From: Crotophaga sulcirostris
Taxonomy: Eukaryota; Chordata; Aves; Cuculiformes; Crotophagidae
Reading direction: 5' to 3'
Assembly (NCBI GenBank): GCA_013397455.1
Contig: VYZB01000078.1
Location: 231,725-295,724 of the forward strand
DNA: 64,000 nt
In this document: positions 51,501 to 60,400 of the stretch, in pieces
Numbering within the stretch: position 1 is the first letter of the stretch
How the letters are laid out: every line of letters begins with the position of its first letter
The notes under the pieces: model-generated
What the model was told of the DNA's origin: nothing
What the model saw: only the letters and a program-made list of their open reading frames with translations
The model's database searches: none
Translations under genes and position numbers: made by a program

Positions 51501-54500
51501 CAATTGAATGAGATTTAAATAACAGCTGAAAGTTTATGCTGAAAACACCACAGGAGATTTCAAAAGAAATGCTTAAAACCAAAACTCACAGCATACTGAA
51601 AAAAACACAAAAATAAAAAACCCAAGGAAGCCAGTAGTACCACATTGTATTCTGGATGAATATACTTTAGAATCAAGTCGCTTTGGTCGATATGCACAAT
51701 AAGTAGCAATCGATCCTAATGAAATAGCGCTCATGCACTTGCAAAAGATTTTGGACAAAAATCAGTTCCCAAAGAAGTTAAGACTATTCAAAAGTATTCA
51801 AAACTTCCCTTTATTGCAATTTCATTCTGAGTTTGTGTTGTCAAGCACAGTTGGAGTCAAACATCAGGTGATGCCGGAAAAATGGTACAGTACCCTCCCA
51901 ATAATCACTTGAAAAAAAAATCATCATAGAAAAGCAGTGATTGGAAGCATATTATTCACAAGTGATATATTTTTAAAAAATGGATGACACTGATTCTGTC
52001 TGATGTCTGCGAAAAGCAGAAGCAATTAGATTTGCAGAAAGTGAGAATGCTTAAGCAGCATACAGGTCCTCACTAATTCGCATCTGGAAAAATAAAGCTG
52101 TAGGTGCCAGTCAAACTGAACAGCATTTTTGTATAATTAAACTGAACTTTCTGAACATACACTTATAGAAAAAAAGAGGAAAAAAATATCAAATTTATCG
52201 TCATCTAAGTCATGGAAGGCTAAATGGGTTAAATGTAAAAACTACCATGTCTTCAAAAACAGGCAGGAAAACTTGCTAAAGCATTAATATAAAATTCAGT
52301 GCAGTTGATGAAGAAATTGACAGTGAGATATAAAATTTTGTCTCCTCTGTAAGGCTCCCTAGAAAATAAAACATATGTGAACAAGTTTAACTGACTTACG
52401 TCTTATCTCCCTCTGCTGGCTAAACTGAATTCATAGCAATAGAAAGAGCTATTTTAGAAGCATTTTACAGCTTTAAGAAACAAAGTATTAGATTTCTCTC
52501 AAAAGATATAACAAATGGGTTTTCTGACATTTGGTTTTAGAAAGTGTCTGTACTCAAAACAAGACAGCCTGAAGTCTAGAAAAGTTGAGAAATATGGAAG
52601 ATGTGAGGCAAACAACAACAAAAGTAATTCAGCCTATAATGAAGATTTTCAAAATTGGCGAGTTATAAGATCACAAGAAGTAATGGCAGATCTAGTATCC
52701 TTCAGAGGAGCACCATCAGCACCTCCCAGGATCCATTCTCAAGATACAAAGGAAAACTCAGTAATGTGCAACTGTTGGTGAAGTGGAAAATTAGGACATC
52801 AGGTTTTAGACAGATGTGCTTTTACATCACTAGATGCATGATCTTTCTTTTAAGATTAAAGAACTAGGTCATGCTTCTAGTATAAGGTCAAGGTCACATA
52901 TTTCAGCAAATGGGGATTCTGTAAGGGAATTTAAGGATTGTAAATGAAAACAGTAAAATCATGCAAAGCAATGATTAGAAGAGAAATCCTTGACTAACCT
53001 GCATATAAATACGTAATAGAATACACGGTGTATGGTATTTCCCTGTGTAAAACCGTTACTAGACACAACATCCAGTTTAGATGTCACCACTTTGAAAACT
53101 GTACTGATAAACCGAAGCCTACAAACCATAACAGTTTTTCTAGATGTGGAAAGCCTGCCCCTACACAAACTAAACAAGCTTACAGTCCAATTTAACAAGA
53201 CATTAAGAAAAGACTTGACCTCTATGTGCAGAGAAGTTTTTGATGATACAGAGTTTTATCATGTACAGTCTATAAGAGGATAACCAGCTGAAGACAAAAT
53301 CAGAGAAAATTTAGACTAGCAACCAATGTTTAAGGGATCATAAATAACTATTATGATATTTTACTTAAGCACACAAGGAATCCTCTAATATTTATTTGTG
53401 AAGTTTGAGTTCATTTAGAAGTTACAGATGAATGCGAGAATCTCTGTAAAAGTCTACGGCATGTGTTACAGAGAAAGTCAATATCATGCAGTCACACATT
53501 TCTTTCTGACCTCAGAATCTTTTCATTTTTGTATTGTATGTAAATACAGAGCAAATACAATAATATAAATAAAATTTTGGCCCAACTTGTTGAAAGCAAA
53601 GCAAATTATTTTCCCATGGCAGGGTAGCTCAGCTGATTACATCATTGTGTCATGAAAAACAAAATTCACTTGAGAAGGAAACACTCATCTTTCAATGTTA
53701 AATAAAATGTCTTTGGGAAAAAGCAGCTTTTATAGAAGTATTCAGACACTACAATGGATAAGCACACAAAGATAGAAAGTGTTTCACATAGTGTGTTTTC
53801 AGCCTTCAGTACCTAAGAATATTTTCTTTCTGTTACAGGTCAAGGGAAAAACATGATCCCTACGTAAGGGTACATTGAGTCATCCACCTCGGAAGAGTTA
53901 ATCTAAAGCTTCCAGACCTTTACTGGCTCCAGAAAATTACTAATAAGAGCCCTGAATCTTTGCTGGGGCCAGATTACATTTAATTATCTGCCAAAGAATA
54001 GATGGAAGGAGATGCTTGATTTGCAAGGAGCTTTATAACATACATGACATGAAGTTAGCTTCAGTATAATAACCCATGTGGTGGCAAAATATTTTATTTG
54101 TTGGACAAGAAAAGCTGACAGCTACAGAATTCAACCATAAAATAGTACTCAATTCTATCAAAACCCCTATTTGTAATTAAGTAAATGCAAGACACAAAAG
54201 GCAAATGACTGAACACACTTTTTTACTATTTGATACTGTGGAAGTTTCGTGTAACAAAATACAGTAAATAACTTTCCAGAAAGAATGGATTATTTTTAAA
54301 AAGGGCACTAACACTGTTTAAAACAGTAACATCATCAAATATTTATAAAATTTTAATGTCATTATTTTAAAACTAAGCCTTCATCACTAATTTTTTTTCT
54401 GTAACAATGTAGAATTCTCAGACTCCTGCTGACCAAAACCACACTACATACAACACTTTTCTCATCATTTACTTTAGCTTAATAAAGTACAGAAGAGAAG

Positions 54501-57416
54501 ATGAGGGAAGGATTAAATCACAAAAAGAACAGAAATATAAAGTAATGACTTAAAAAAATAAATGCCTTGGAGCCCTAAAGGCACCATGACAGAGAGAAGA
54601 AAAAGCATGGTTTAAAAGTGTATCGCTATTGAAAATCAAACACCAAAAGAAAAATACCTATAAGTCATTTTGTATGTGCACCTGCTAATTCTGAGGTCTT
54701 AATCCTTAGGCCATTAATTTCTCAGCAAAATATTAAAAACTAAGGCTGGTAATCTTTTTTTTAAAATTTTAGAAAGTATGTATGCAGACGTTGCCTTGAG
54801 AATATTTGTACTAAATTTGTCAAATTGTAAGCTGTTAAATACTTCTATTGAGAAAACACATCTGGAAATTCTGAAAAAAATTACATTAGAATATTGTGAC
54901 TACTAATACATACACTGCTATCAATCCAACTAAGAACTTTCATTCAAAGTCACCTTCTGGAGAGTTTTAACTCCTGGGACACAGAGTACCTGCAATGAAT
55001 ATGGCAACGGGTATAGCTGGGATACCAATCATGAGTTAGAATGACAGTCTTTCAGAAATGAGTGTCACATGATGTACTGAAAAAACATTAAAAGAATTTT
55101 CTGTCCTTTGATAGTATACACAAAAGTTTTCCTAATAAAAGAATTACTGAATCTTCAGTTCTGCAAACACAGGCATCCAGCACTTTTTCCATATACACAG
55201 CTGTTATTTCATTAGGAATACAAATGTGAATCACATTACCTACACTGTTCAAATGTTTAGCAAAGGAGAGCTGCTTACCTATGCACAGGAAAGAATGAAA
55301 CTATTAGACTACCACAAATACATTTATGTTATTTTCCTCAAAATCCTTACTTAGAAAAATCTTAAATAGCTGTGACATTTTCATATTAACGGCATGCCTC
55401 TAAATGTTAAATGTTAAAAACCCATTTTTTGTTAAACATTAGTAAAAGTATAGGGATAAACATTAGCTAGTTTTAATACAACACAAGGCTTTAAGATGGA
55501 AATACACTTACATAGATTCAGTATCTTTTTCTTTCTTCATTATTCCTGATAAACCAAAAGGTTTCCTCTTCCGTGGTTTCATCCCTATGGAACAAACACT
55601 CTTCATTTAGAGATCAAAGAGATAAGAATGTATTTAGCTATGACAAAACACTGGTACATACCAATGCATTTGAAATGCTGTAATTGAGTGATACAAAAAT
55701 CTAACAATGGAGATAGGTATGGAGCCAAACTAAGGGAATATTATTCCAATTTGTTAAGTAACATACCAATCAAAAATTAAATTAAAATATGGTTTAACAC
55801 ATTAATAACACAAGTCTTTACAAAACTGATTTGAATTGCATATCCAATTCACCAAGTTGGGTATGCAGACCATAACTTTTTTTTTTTTTAATAGAAGATG
55901 AGTGTACTGCTAGCTTTGAGGAAAGGGACTCTGTTCACAGAAACTAAACAAGTGCTACTGCTTTGGCTGATCCTGAATAGCCATTGCACTTGGATCAGAA
56001 ACTGAACCCTGCCTCCCAGCTACAGTAGTTCAACACTTTGGTCTTATTTCCCTGCATGTTCCTGGGAGCTGCAGGCCCCTGTCTCTCCTATGAAGATCTT
56101 GCTCCTGTAAAAAAAAGAGAATGTCTCTTTGCTTTCTAGCTGCTGCTGAGTTCATGATCTCCCTGTACTCTAGTCAAGCTTTAAGGCTGGTTCCCACTGA
56201 GCCTGGAATCATGCTTCCTGCTGCCGTTTCTTCCTCATTTTTACCACTGGCTACATTTAGCTACAGTACAAAAGAAGAAGTTGCCTTCATATCTGTTTAA
56301 TGTACTGATACTAAAATACATTTAAATACTCCATTAGGTTTGCTGTCATGTCTCCCTTCTCCCCAGTTTTTGCTGAAGCAAAGTAGACTGCCAAACTAAA
56401 TGACCAAGTGCCAGCATCTGACTCAACTAGTCTACAATTTTGTTTTGATGTAAGATAGCACTGACAGCATGTTTTTGCCCAAAATGATAGAAATAATTTG
56501 TTTTCCAAAATTTAACAACTGACAATTCAAGGACATCATTAAAAATTCATTACAGACCTTTTCACAGAAATACATCACACAGCACACAAGGAATCTCTCC
56601 ACTCTTGGAAATATTCAGGGTTAAATAACTCAAAACTTCTCAGATCACGCAGTTGTAGACTCAGCCATACATTGTATTTTATTAGAGACAGAAATTGCTC
56701 CAAAATTATTTTTAAATGCTAGTCTGGGCTTTATTTTCTTTCTGTGCCTTATGCAGCCCAAAACAATGAAAAATGGAGTATGAAAGCAGTTACAGAACAT
56801 GGATGCTCTCTGCTTCAGTTAAAAATGTTTTTAAGTCTCAGCTGCAGTCTTGGCAACTTAAAAGTCCTCAGCTGCTACAGCTATACTGTCAACTCCTCTG
56901 TCCCAAAATTAAATACATAGCTTATGCAAACAAAGCTGTTCCTAACCACTTAAAACAACTCCTTAAGCAAAATAAACTACATCAACAAAGAAAGGTCTTG
57001 CAACTATAACACTGCATTAGATTTGGGATAACTAACATGGTAACAATGGAAAGAGCCTGGGCCATGTTTTGACACTTGTAAATTAAGTTACAACACAGCC
57101 ATAAGTGAAGCAAATCCAAACCTCTGCAAAGACTTAGCCAAACTATATTTATAATAAACATAAAAACTCTCTGACCTCTGTGCATTAGGGTTATAAAGAA
57201 TCATAAGTCTCATTTTCATTGAAGTTTTTTTTCTCAAAAGGAAATCTACTTTTTAGTCTACTGGAGTCCTTTAAAGTTATACAGATTCATACACGGAATA
57301 CACTTCACTTTGCAATTTAAGGTCCTTATCCACAGCATTCTTACACAAATAACTATGCTACAACAACTCACCTTCAACTGCACTGGATGTGTTACACTCT
57401 TCAAATTCAATAGGGC
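15499..57416 (-). CDS. FCHO2: FCHO2, linker and mu-homology domain (5' part outside window)
   Basis: FCHO2 is a muniscin that nucleates clathrin-coated pits at the plasma membrane. Its N-terminal F-BAR domain binds curved phosphoinositide-rich membrane, its linker activates AP-2, and its C-terminal mu-homology domain binds EPS15, intersectin and some cargo (established knowledge). The window lacks the F-BAR exons. It starts in the linker at the peptide (G)[15 protein letters not shown] and ends at RFATGRYMADC-stop. I joined 18 exons by splice sites and phase; the sum is 1637 coding nt, 545 codons including the stop plus two bases of a split first codon, agreeing with the known ~810-residue family length. 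Order: polybasic segment KPRKRK, acidic [12 protein letters not shown], Ser/Pro-rich AP-2-activating linker, then the mu-homology domain from about [17 protein letters not shown] to the end. Three further optional exons are listed separately. Identity is near certain; species and 5' end are unknown. Confidence 0.97.
15762..15926 (-). CDS. FCHO2: FCHO2 exon Q, end of mu-homology domain
   Basis: A 165-nt exon with acceptor TTGTTTTTGTAG and donor GTAAGA. It encodes (G)[39 protein letters not shown] and [15 protein letters not shown]. It is nearly identical to the mammalian protein as I remember it. Confidence 0.98.
18399..18463 (-). CDS. FCHO2: FCHO2 exon P, with a GC donor
   Basis: A 65-nt exon with acceptor TCTCTTACAG. 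It encodes (W)[20 protein letters not shown] and ends AATGGAG|GCAAGT. The reading frame demands that the exon stop here ([12 protein letters not shown]), so the intron starts with GC, not GT. The rest of the site (GAG|GCAAGT) is an excellent match to U1, as is typical for GC-AG introns. Confidence 0.95.
20597..20796 (-). CDS. FCHO2: FCHO2 exon O, mu-homology domain
   Basis: The largest constitutive exon seen, 200 nt, with acceptor TTCTTTTACAG and donor GTAACA. It encodes [40 protein letters not shown] and [20 protein letters not shown]. It forms the central sheet of the mu-homology domain. Confidence 0.97.
21737..23030 (-). mobile_element. CR1 LINE, longest copy (~1.3 kb), with degraded RT region
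   Basis: Read on the minus strand, 23030-22550 holds the reverse-transcriptase core (relics of [16 protein letters not shown] and SVLGPVLF-like segments, broken by stops). 22540-21737 holds the C-terminal and 3' region, down to GGACCAGATGACCTCCAGAG and AACTCAACTATTCTGTGG. It lies in the intron between FCHO2 exons N and O and has the same orientation as the gene. It is old and inactive. Confidence 0.9.
23439..23571 (-). CDS. FCHO2: FCHO2 exon N, mu-homology domain
   Basis: A 133-nt exon with acceptor TTTTTTTTTCTTTGTAG and donor GTAAAC. It encodes (S)[38 protein letters not shown] and DVLKYQ. It matches the DFWMNMQ...KYQ block of muniscins. Confidence 0.97.
25692..25847 (-). CDS. FCHO2: FCHO2 exon M, mu-homology domain
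   Basis: A 156-nt exon with acceptor CTCTCTTCTAG and donor GTTTTG. It encodes (K)[35 protein letters not shown] and [13 protein letters not shown]. It is among the best conserved parts of the protein. The donor is weak, being G-TTTT after AG. Confidence 0.97.
26462..26573 (-). CDS. FCHO2: FCHO2 exon L, start of mu-homology domain
   Basis: A 112-nt exon with acceptor ATTCTAG and donor GTTAGT (a less usual +3 T). It encodes (G)[18 protein letters not shown], then [18 protein letters not shown]. The last part is the first beta strand of the mu-homology domain, which binds EPS15-type scaffolds. Confidence 0.96.
28131..28660 (+). mobile_element. CR1 LINE, 5'-truncated copy
   Basis: Starts at GGACCCCACATGGAGTACTG and proceeds through GGTCGTTCAGCCTGGAGGAA and GTGGAACAGGTTGCCCAGAT to a 3' end at CACAAACTATTCTATGACC. 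It lies antisense in the intron between exons K and L of FCHO2. Several frameshifts show it is inactive. Confidence 0.92.
29964..30023 (-). CDS. FCHO2: Candidate 60-nt optional FCHO2 exon
   Basis: Acceptor TTTAAATGTAATAG and donor CCAG|GTATCG bound exactly 60 bases. With the neighbouring phases they read (E)[19 protein letters not shown](G), inserted between PTV and GVSRGPSP. It is symmetric phase 1/phase 1 and has no stop. The EDDLLIG start has an acidic dileucine-like look. The weak donor fits regulated use. The version of human FCHO2 I recall lacks it. Confidence 0.5.
31612..31741 (-). CDS. FCHO2: FCHO2 exon K, Ser/Pro-rich linker
   Basis: A 130-nt exon with acceptor TCTGTTCAG and donor GTAAGT. 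It reads [20 protein letters not shown], then [20 protein letters not shown] and PTV(G). It belongs to the disordered AP-2-activating linker and ends in phase 1, which permits the optional 60-nt segment to follow. Confidence 0.96.
32090..32527 (+). mobile_element. CR1 LINE, degraded copy
   Basis: Plus-strand landmarks CAGCAGAGGGCAGCTGAAAT, GGGACAGGCTGAAGGACC, TTGTTCAGCCTGGAGAACAG and GGATAGATTGCCCAAGGAGA place it at the 3' end of CR1. It is more diverged than the other copies and lacks a clear terminal repeat. It sits antisense in the intron between FCHO2 exons J and K. Confidence 0.75.
33775..33875 (-). CDS. FCHO2: FCHO2 exon J, proline-rich linker
   Basis: A 101-nt exon with acceptor TTTCTTTCAG and donor GTATGT. 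It encodes (A)[18 protein letters not shown] and [15 protein letters not shown]. The PPPRPASRP stretch is a likely SH3-binding site, consistent with intersectin partnership in the family. It ends in phase 0. Confidence 0.96.
34150..34218 (-). CDS. FCHO2: Candidate 69-nt optional FCHO2 exon
   Basis: A T-rich acceptor CACTGAATTTTTCAG and donor CTCGG|GTAAAA bound 69 bases reading (V)[22 protein letters not shown]. Both ends are phase 1, as required in this part of the gene. The frame stays open for 82 codons around it. I do not recognise the peptide in any muniscin, and the donor is only moderate, so this is a weak call. Confidence 0.3.
35491..36000 (-). CDS. FCHO2: Candidate 510-nt optional FCHO2 exon
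   Basis: Minus-strand acceptor CCCCTTTCCTTTAG is followed by 510 bases without a stop in the one frame set by the flanking exons, then donor AAGG|GTATGG. It enters and leaves in phase 1, so it can be included (170 extra residues) or skipped without breaking the frame. The peptide is Ser/Thr-rich like the rest of the linker, beginning (A)[18 protein letters not shown]. At residues ~73-80 it has QWISFADE, fitting the WxxF-acidic motif that binds the AP-2 alpha appendage, and SDLF near residues 125-128. The published human form I remember goes directly from exon I to exon J. Alternatives: a conserved but untranslated retained segment, or chance. Splice evidence is missing. Confidence 0.6.
38135..38167. 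repeat. (ATCT)n microsatellite
   Basis: An imperfect tetranucleotide run ATTATCTATCTATACCTGTATCTATC... in the intron beside FCHO2 exon I. It interrupts no recognised splice signal and is likely length-polymorphic. Confidence 0.85.
38464..38558 (-). CDS. FCHO2: FCHO2 exon I, WDPLF and serine-rich segment
   Basis: A 95-nt exon with acceptor GTTTAATATAG and donor GTAAAA. It encodes (E)[18 protein letters not shown] and then a run [13 protein letters not shown]. The LLAWDPLF motif is conserved in FCHO proteins and resembles AP-2 appendage-binding DPxF motifs. It ends in phase 1, the phase shared by the optional segments that follow. Confidence 0.95.
39257..39299 (-). CDS. FCHO2: FCHO2 exon H, 43 nt
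   Basis: Acceptor TTATTTGCTTAG and donor GTAAGT frame (S)[13 protein letters not shown](E). This matches the family NEELTKSKPSAPPNE segment in the AP-2-activating linker. Confidence 0.95.
39850..40797 (+). mobile_element. CR1 LINE with long intact reverse-transcriptase C-terminal ORF
   Basis: A 5'-truncated CR1 in the plus orientation, antisense to FCHO2, filling over half of the 1761-base intron between exons G and H. An uninterrupted frame from 39773 to 40714 (313 codons, the first ~30 from flanking sequence) covers the end of the reverse-transcriptase core: [18 protein letters not shown], then the thumb and C-terminal region [25 protein letters not shown]. The catalytic motif reads FVDD where CR1 usually has FADD. 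The 3' end has the ATGATTTTATGATTCTATG octamer tail. Lack of frameshifts suggests this is the youngest CR1 here. It cannot be autonomous because the endonuclease and most of the polymerase are missing. Confidence 0.95.
41061..41085 (-). CDS. FCHO2: FCHO2 exon G, 25 nt
   Basis: A short exon with a long T-rich acceptor tract ending CTGTTTCAG and donor GTAAGT. It encodes AQINRNSS plus one base, aligned to VQMNRNLS of the family. A CR1 insertion ends about 260 bases downstream in its 3' intron. Confidence 0.93.
41505..41516 (-). CDS. FCHO2: FCHO2 microexon F, 12 nt (RHSP)
   Basis: The four codons AGA CAC AGT CCT sit between GAAAGCAG and GTAAGT. The exon before ends phase 0 with ...GIS and the exon after begins AQINRN, so the joined peptide is GIS-RHSP-AQINRN, matching family sequence S-RHSP-VQMNRN. 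A second AG four bases upstream-in-transcript (AAAG|CAG) could add one Gln by NAGNAG choice. The upstream tract is lost in the gap, so the acceptor is inferred from frame and homology. Confidence 0.82.
41530..41549. other. Assembly gap, 20 N
   Basis: Twenty undetermined bases lie 14 bases beyond the acceptor of the 12-nt FCHO2 microexon, so the polypyrimidine tract of that intron is hidden. The known flank on the exon side is CCCCCGAAAGCAG on the minus strand. A separate single N lies at 45282 after a run of C, deep in an intron. Confidence 0.98.
42021..42199 (-). CDS. FCHO2: FCHO2 exon E, acidic Ser/Asp segment
   Basis: A 179-nt exon reached through the AT-AC acceptor and ended by donor GTAAGT. 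It encodes [19 protein letters not shown], then RRFHVEIKP and [20 protein letters not shown]. The [12 protein letters not shown] run is an acidic, probably CK2-type phosphorylated linker stretch (inference from composition). The exon ends in phase 0. Confidence 0.96.
42200..44725 (-). other. FCHO2: U12-type AT-AC intron of FCHO2
   Basis: The intron begins ATATCCTTTTTAC at 44725, a perfect minor-spliceosome donor, and ends in AC at 42201-42200. A branch-site match CCTTAAC lies at 42216-42210, with the presumed branch A at 42211, 11 bases from the acceptor; that is the usual spacing for U12 introns. Joining at these points gives Q-D-T-K-D-N-H-F in frame. Such introns are recognised by U11/U12 snRNPs and are often spliced slowly (family knowledge). 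Confidence 0.9.
44726..44780 (-). CDS. FCHO2: FCHO2 exon D, 5' side of an AT-AC intron
   Basis: A 55-nt exon with a TTTTTTTTAG acceptor. It encodes [18 protein letters not shown] plus one base. The following bases are ATATCCTTTTT, not GT: this is the U12-type AT-AC donor consensus. No GT is available at a position that would keep the frame. Confidence 0.95.
46383..46409. repeat. A-rich low-complexity run
   Basis: Runs of A broken by single G in the FCHO2 intron between exons C and D. A similar purine run lies at 17369-17394. Neither is linked to a recognisable retroposed body. Confidence 0.7.
47361..47390. repeat. Perfect inverted repeat, 10-bp arms
   Basis: TAACACTGTT and AACAGTGTTA flank the 10-base spacer TATTATATAT, giving a hairpin-capable site just after an ATATTATATATA run. 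It is intronic. Function unknown; it may simply be a small AT-rich palindrome. Confidence 0.85.
51313..51337 (-). CDS. FCHO2: FCHO2 exon C, 25 nt
   Basis: A very short exon with acceptor TTTTTCATAG and donor GTAAGT. It reads (M)ECPDADSV, matching the conserved ECPDADS of FCHO2. It is isolated by introns of 4174 and 6532 bases, so splicing enhancers are probably needed. Confidence 0.93.
55512..55584 (-). CDS. FCHO2: FCHO2 exon B, polybasic linker segment
   Basis: A 73-nt exon with acceptor TTCCATAG and donor GTAAGT. It encodes (G)[20 protein letters not shown] and then TES(M). The cluster KPRKRK...KKEK is strongly basic and in the family follows the F-BAR domain; a role in binding acidic lipids is likely (inference). 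Confidence 0.95.
57372..57416 (-). CDS. FCHO2: FCHO2 exon A (first in window), end of F-BAR/linker junction
   Basis: A 45-nt exon between acceptor TTTCTTTAAG and donor GTGAGT. It reads (G)[14 protein letters not shown](G), matching the family stretch just after the F-BAR domain. It starts with two bases of a codon split with the upstream exon, which is outside the window. Confidence 0.92.
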
Positions 57417-60400
57417 CTTAAAGAAATTACAATGAAGACAAACATTAGGTCAAATTAAACCTAAGGTATTTTAATAACTACTAATATCTCCTGAAAATAT
57501 TCGATAGTCTAATTATAAATTCAGATAGTAACTGAAAAGAATAATTACACTGCCAATGGTCAAACAGATTGCAAAATCACAAATGTACACAGTGTGTTTT
57601 CATGCTGAAAAAATAAAATACTAGTGCACACTGTCTAAACACAATTCAGTTACCTACGATTTTTTTTTAAAAAACCATGTGAAACATCCATAACTGGTTT
57701 CCCCATCTTATTTAAAATTGCATCTACAGTGTAGTATCAGTGTAAAGTTTTTGATTTATCTTTTTTTAACGAACAAGAACTACATAAAGAAAAGTCAAAA
57801 AGGAAAAAAGCACAGCTGTAGCCCTAATTTTAAGATTCACACTTTTCCTAACTCTGTATTGTTAGTTCTTCTGTTTCCTCTTCATAGCTAATTAACTGGA
57901 CAATTAAGAGTGACATGCAGAATCTTAAACACAGCAATAAAGAAGATTAAAAAAAATTAAAGAACAATTAACCCCAAATAGGAAAAAAAGAAAGCCAGGA
58001 ACACTGGTTAAGTTTTGTTTCTAAATATATTAATTATTATGGCTTTTCATTGCAGTTAAAACAAGGTAATAGTCAACTATCATTGCAAAGTGCTATCCTA
58101 ACCCTCATTGCTCCAAACGGGACAAGTCTAGAATTTATTTAACCACACATTTATTTAATCACATAAGCACTTAAGCCAGTGCCAAGAAAACAGAGAGTAC
58201 ATGCAGGCTGGCACGGCTACTTTCAGACCACACTACCAATAAGCTCTTTGGTCCCTGTTTGAGACAATAGCTTGCAACTGTACCCACAGAAGAAAAAACA
58301 AAGTTCAGCACGCTAAGGCTATGACACAGGTCTTACTACCGATCTCGCTGCAAACATTTTAAACGACAGTACACAAGTTTATATATTGTCACATTACAGG
58401 TAAGAAAGCTTTCACAAATGTATACTTGAAGGCAGCCAGTATAGCCCTCCCTTCCCCCACCTCCTATACTTATGCATCTACTTCAAGTGATAAATTAAAA
58501 TCTTGAAAATTTCAATCAAAAACAACTGGAAGCAAAGTGATTGTGGAAACCTCAAACACAGAATCTACTTTCAATTCTGCCCCAAAATACACCTGCTAGC
58601 AAGTGTTCTGATTTATTTATTTTTATTATGACATTATGATTATTTGAGAGCATCCACCATAAAACCAGGAGCTGTACACACATAAAATAGAAGGTGTACT
58701 TGAAACCATTTTCCAGAATTTTAACTTGTACTCTTCTCAAAATGAGTATGTCACACTCAATCTTAAATAAATAGCTGATATAAACAGATCTCAGATACAA
58801 GAAACCTGGAGACTAAAAGCTTCAGTTTGATTAGTACACTAATAGTACACTACAGCAAATCATTATGCTGCAATTAGAAATGTTACAACGGATGTAAAAA
58901 ATATTTCAGCTGTGCATTAGCATTGTGAACTACACAACTGGGATTAATTTGTATTTGATTCATGCAGTTAAGTAACTCAAATGGTTCTATTTGTAATGTA
59001 ACCCTCAGTATGTATATTTAACTCTTGCAGTGCAAAGTTATGTTCAATTCAGTACAATTGTTACATGTTGATAGCATTTCTCAACAACTGCAAATAAAAA
59101 GATATGCTTATGAAATACACAATTGAGAAGCTAACGATGTAATTTAATACTCACAGATATTAAGCAAGTTGAATTATTTTAGACATATTAGATAAACTCT
59201 ACCAGATATTTTCTTTGAAATTTTGCAGACTTCTAATGATTTTGATTTTAAAAAAAGTGTGCTCAAAGTAACTACTTGTATTTGCTGTGATTAAGTCTCA
59301 GTCTGCAAAATTTTCCCTGCCAGTACGGAAAGTTCTGAGTGCTTGTAAAACTAGCAGCAGGATGAGAATGTGGGTAGAACCCATCAATATACCCTTTAAC
59401 ATAATGAAATTGTTTGGCTCCTGAGAGCAGAATATCAGAAGATATCTCAAAAGGTAGTCTTAACTGCCTTTTCAATCTCAATTATTAAGTAATTTCAAAC
59501 ACCAGTCCAATTATCCAATATGACAAGACAAAACACAAAATTCCCAACAGCTCTCTCATTCTACTGAATGCTGTAAATAGATGGGCATTTTAAGCTGGTC
59601 TTCCAATCCCTTTTCCTTTCCTCTCCACTAAGTTCACAGTAAACCAGTCAGTGTGCTCCATAAATCAGCAGATCTGAGTATCTCACAAAACAAAAACTAG
59701 CAAAACAATCCAGAGAAATAGATTTAGAGAACTGTAGTTGTCTACAACCCCACACTGATTTCATCAACATTTTATTTTAGGAATTTGAACTCTATTGTTC
59801 AGAATACTTTGAGCAAGAAATTCAGAAAAATACTATGAAAAATAGAAGCTGAAGAACAAATCCATTACTTCTTCAGCACTCCACTTCAGACAATACATTT
59901 TTCATCACTTTGCTAAGGATTCAACTGCTTCAGTTTCTTGCTTCTATACATATTCCCATTTGGCCAGGGAAAAAACCCAAAAGCCAAACCAACCACAAAC
60001 ACTCACTCCCAAAACAAAAACAGAAGGAAAAACTGTAAACAGAGACTTAAATGTACTTTTAGAGAAAAACAATACTCAAGCTTTTTCAGAATACCATCTC
60101 TTTCCTTGCCATTTCCAGCTACTAAAACTGGTTCCCAGATTTTCAAGACTTTTACACTAATGATTAAAATAAATATTCAAGGCACAAGTAAAACTCATCC
60201 TTATTTCAGATTAGTATCTTTAACAATCACCTATAACCCAATTAAAAAGCAAATATTTTCTTTAACAACACATCCAAGTTCCTGTATTTTGTCCATTGCA
60301 CTTGCCTAACACTTGTCTTTGAAGGTGGGGTTTTTTACAGCCTGATAAATTTTTTATTTGAAAAGACAAACATTCGTGGTTAGTACAGAAATGCACAGAT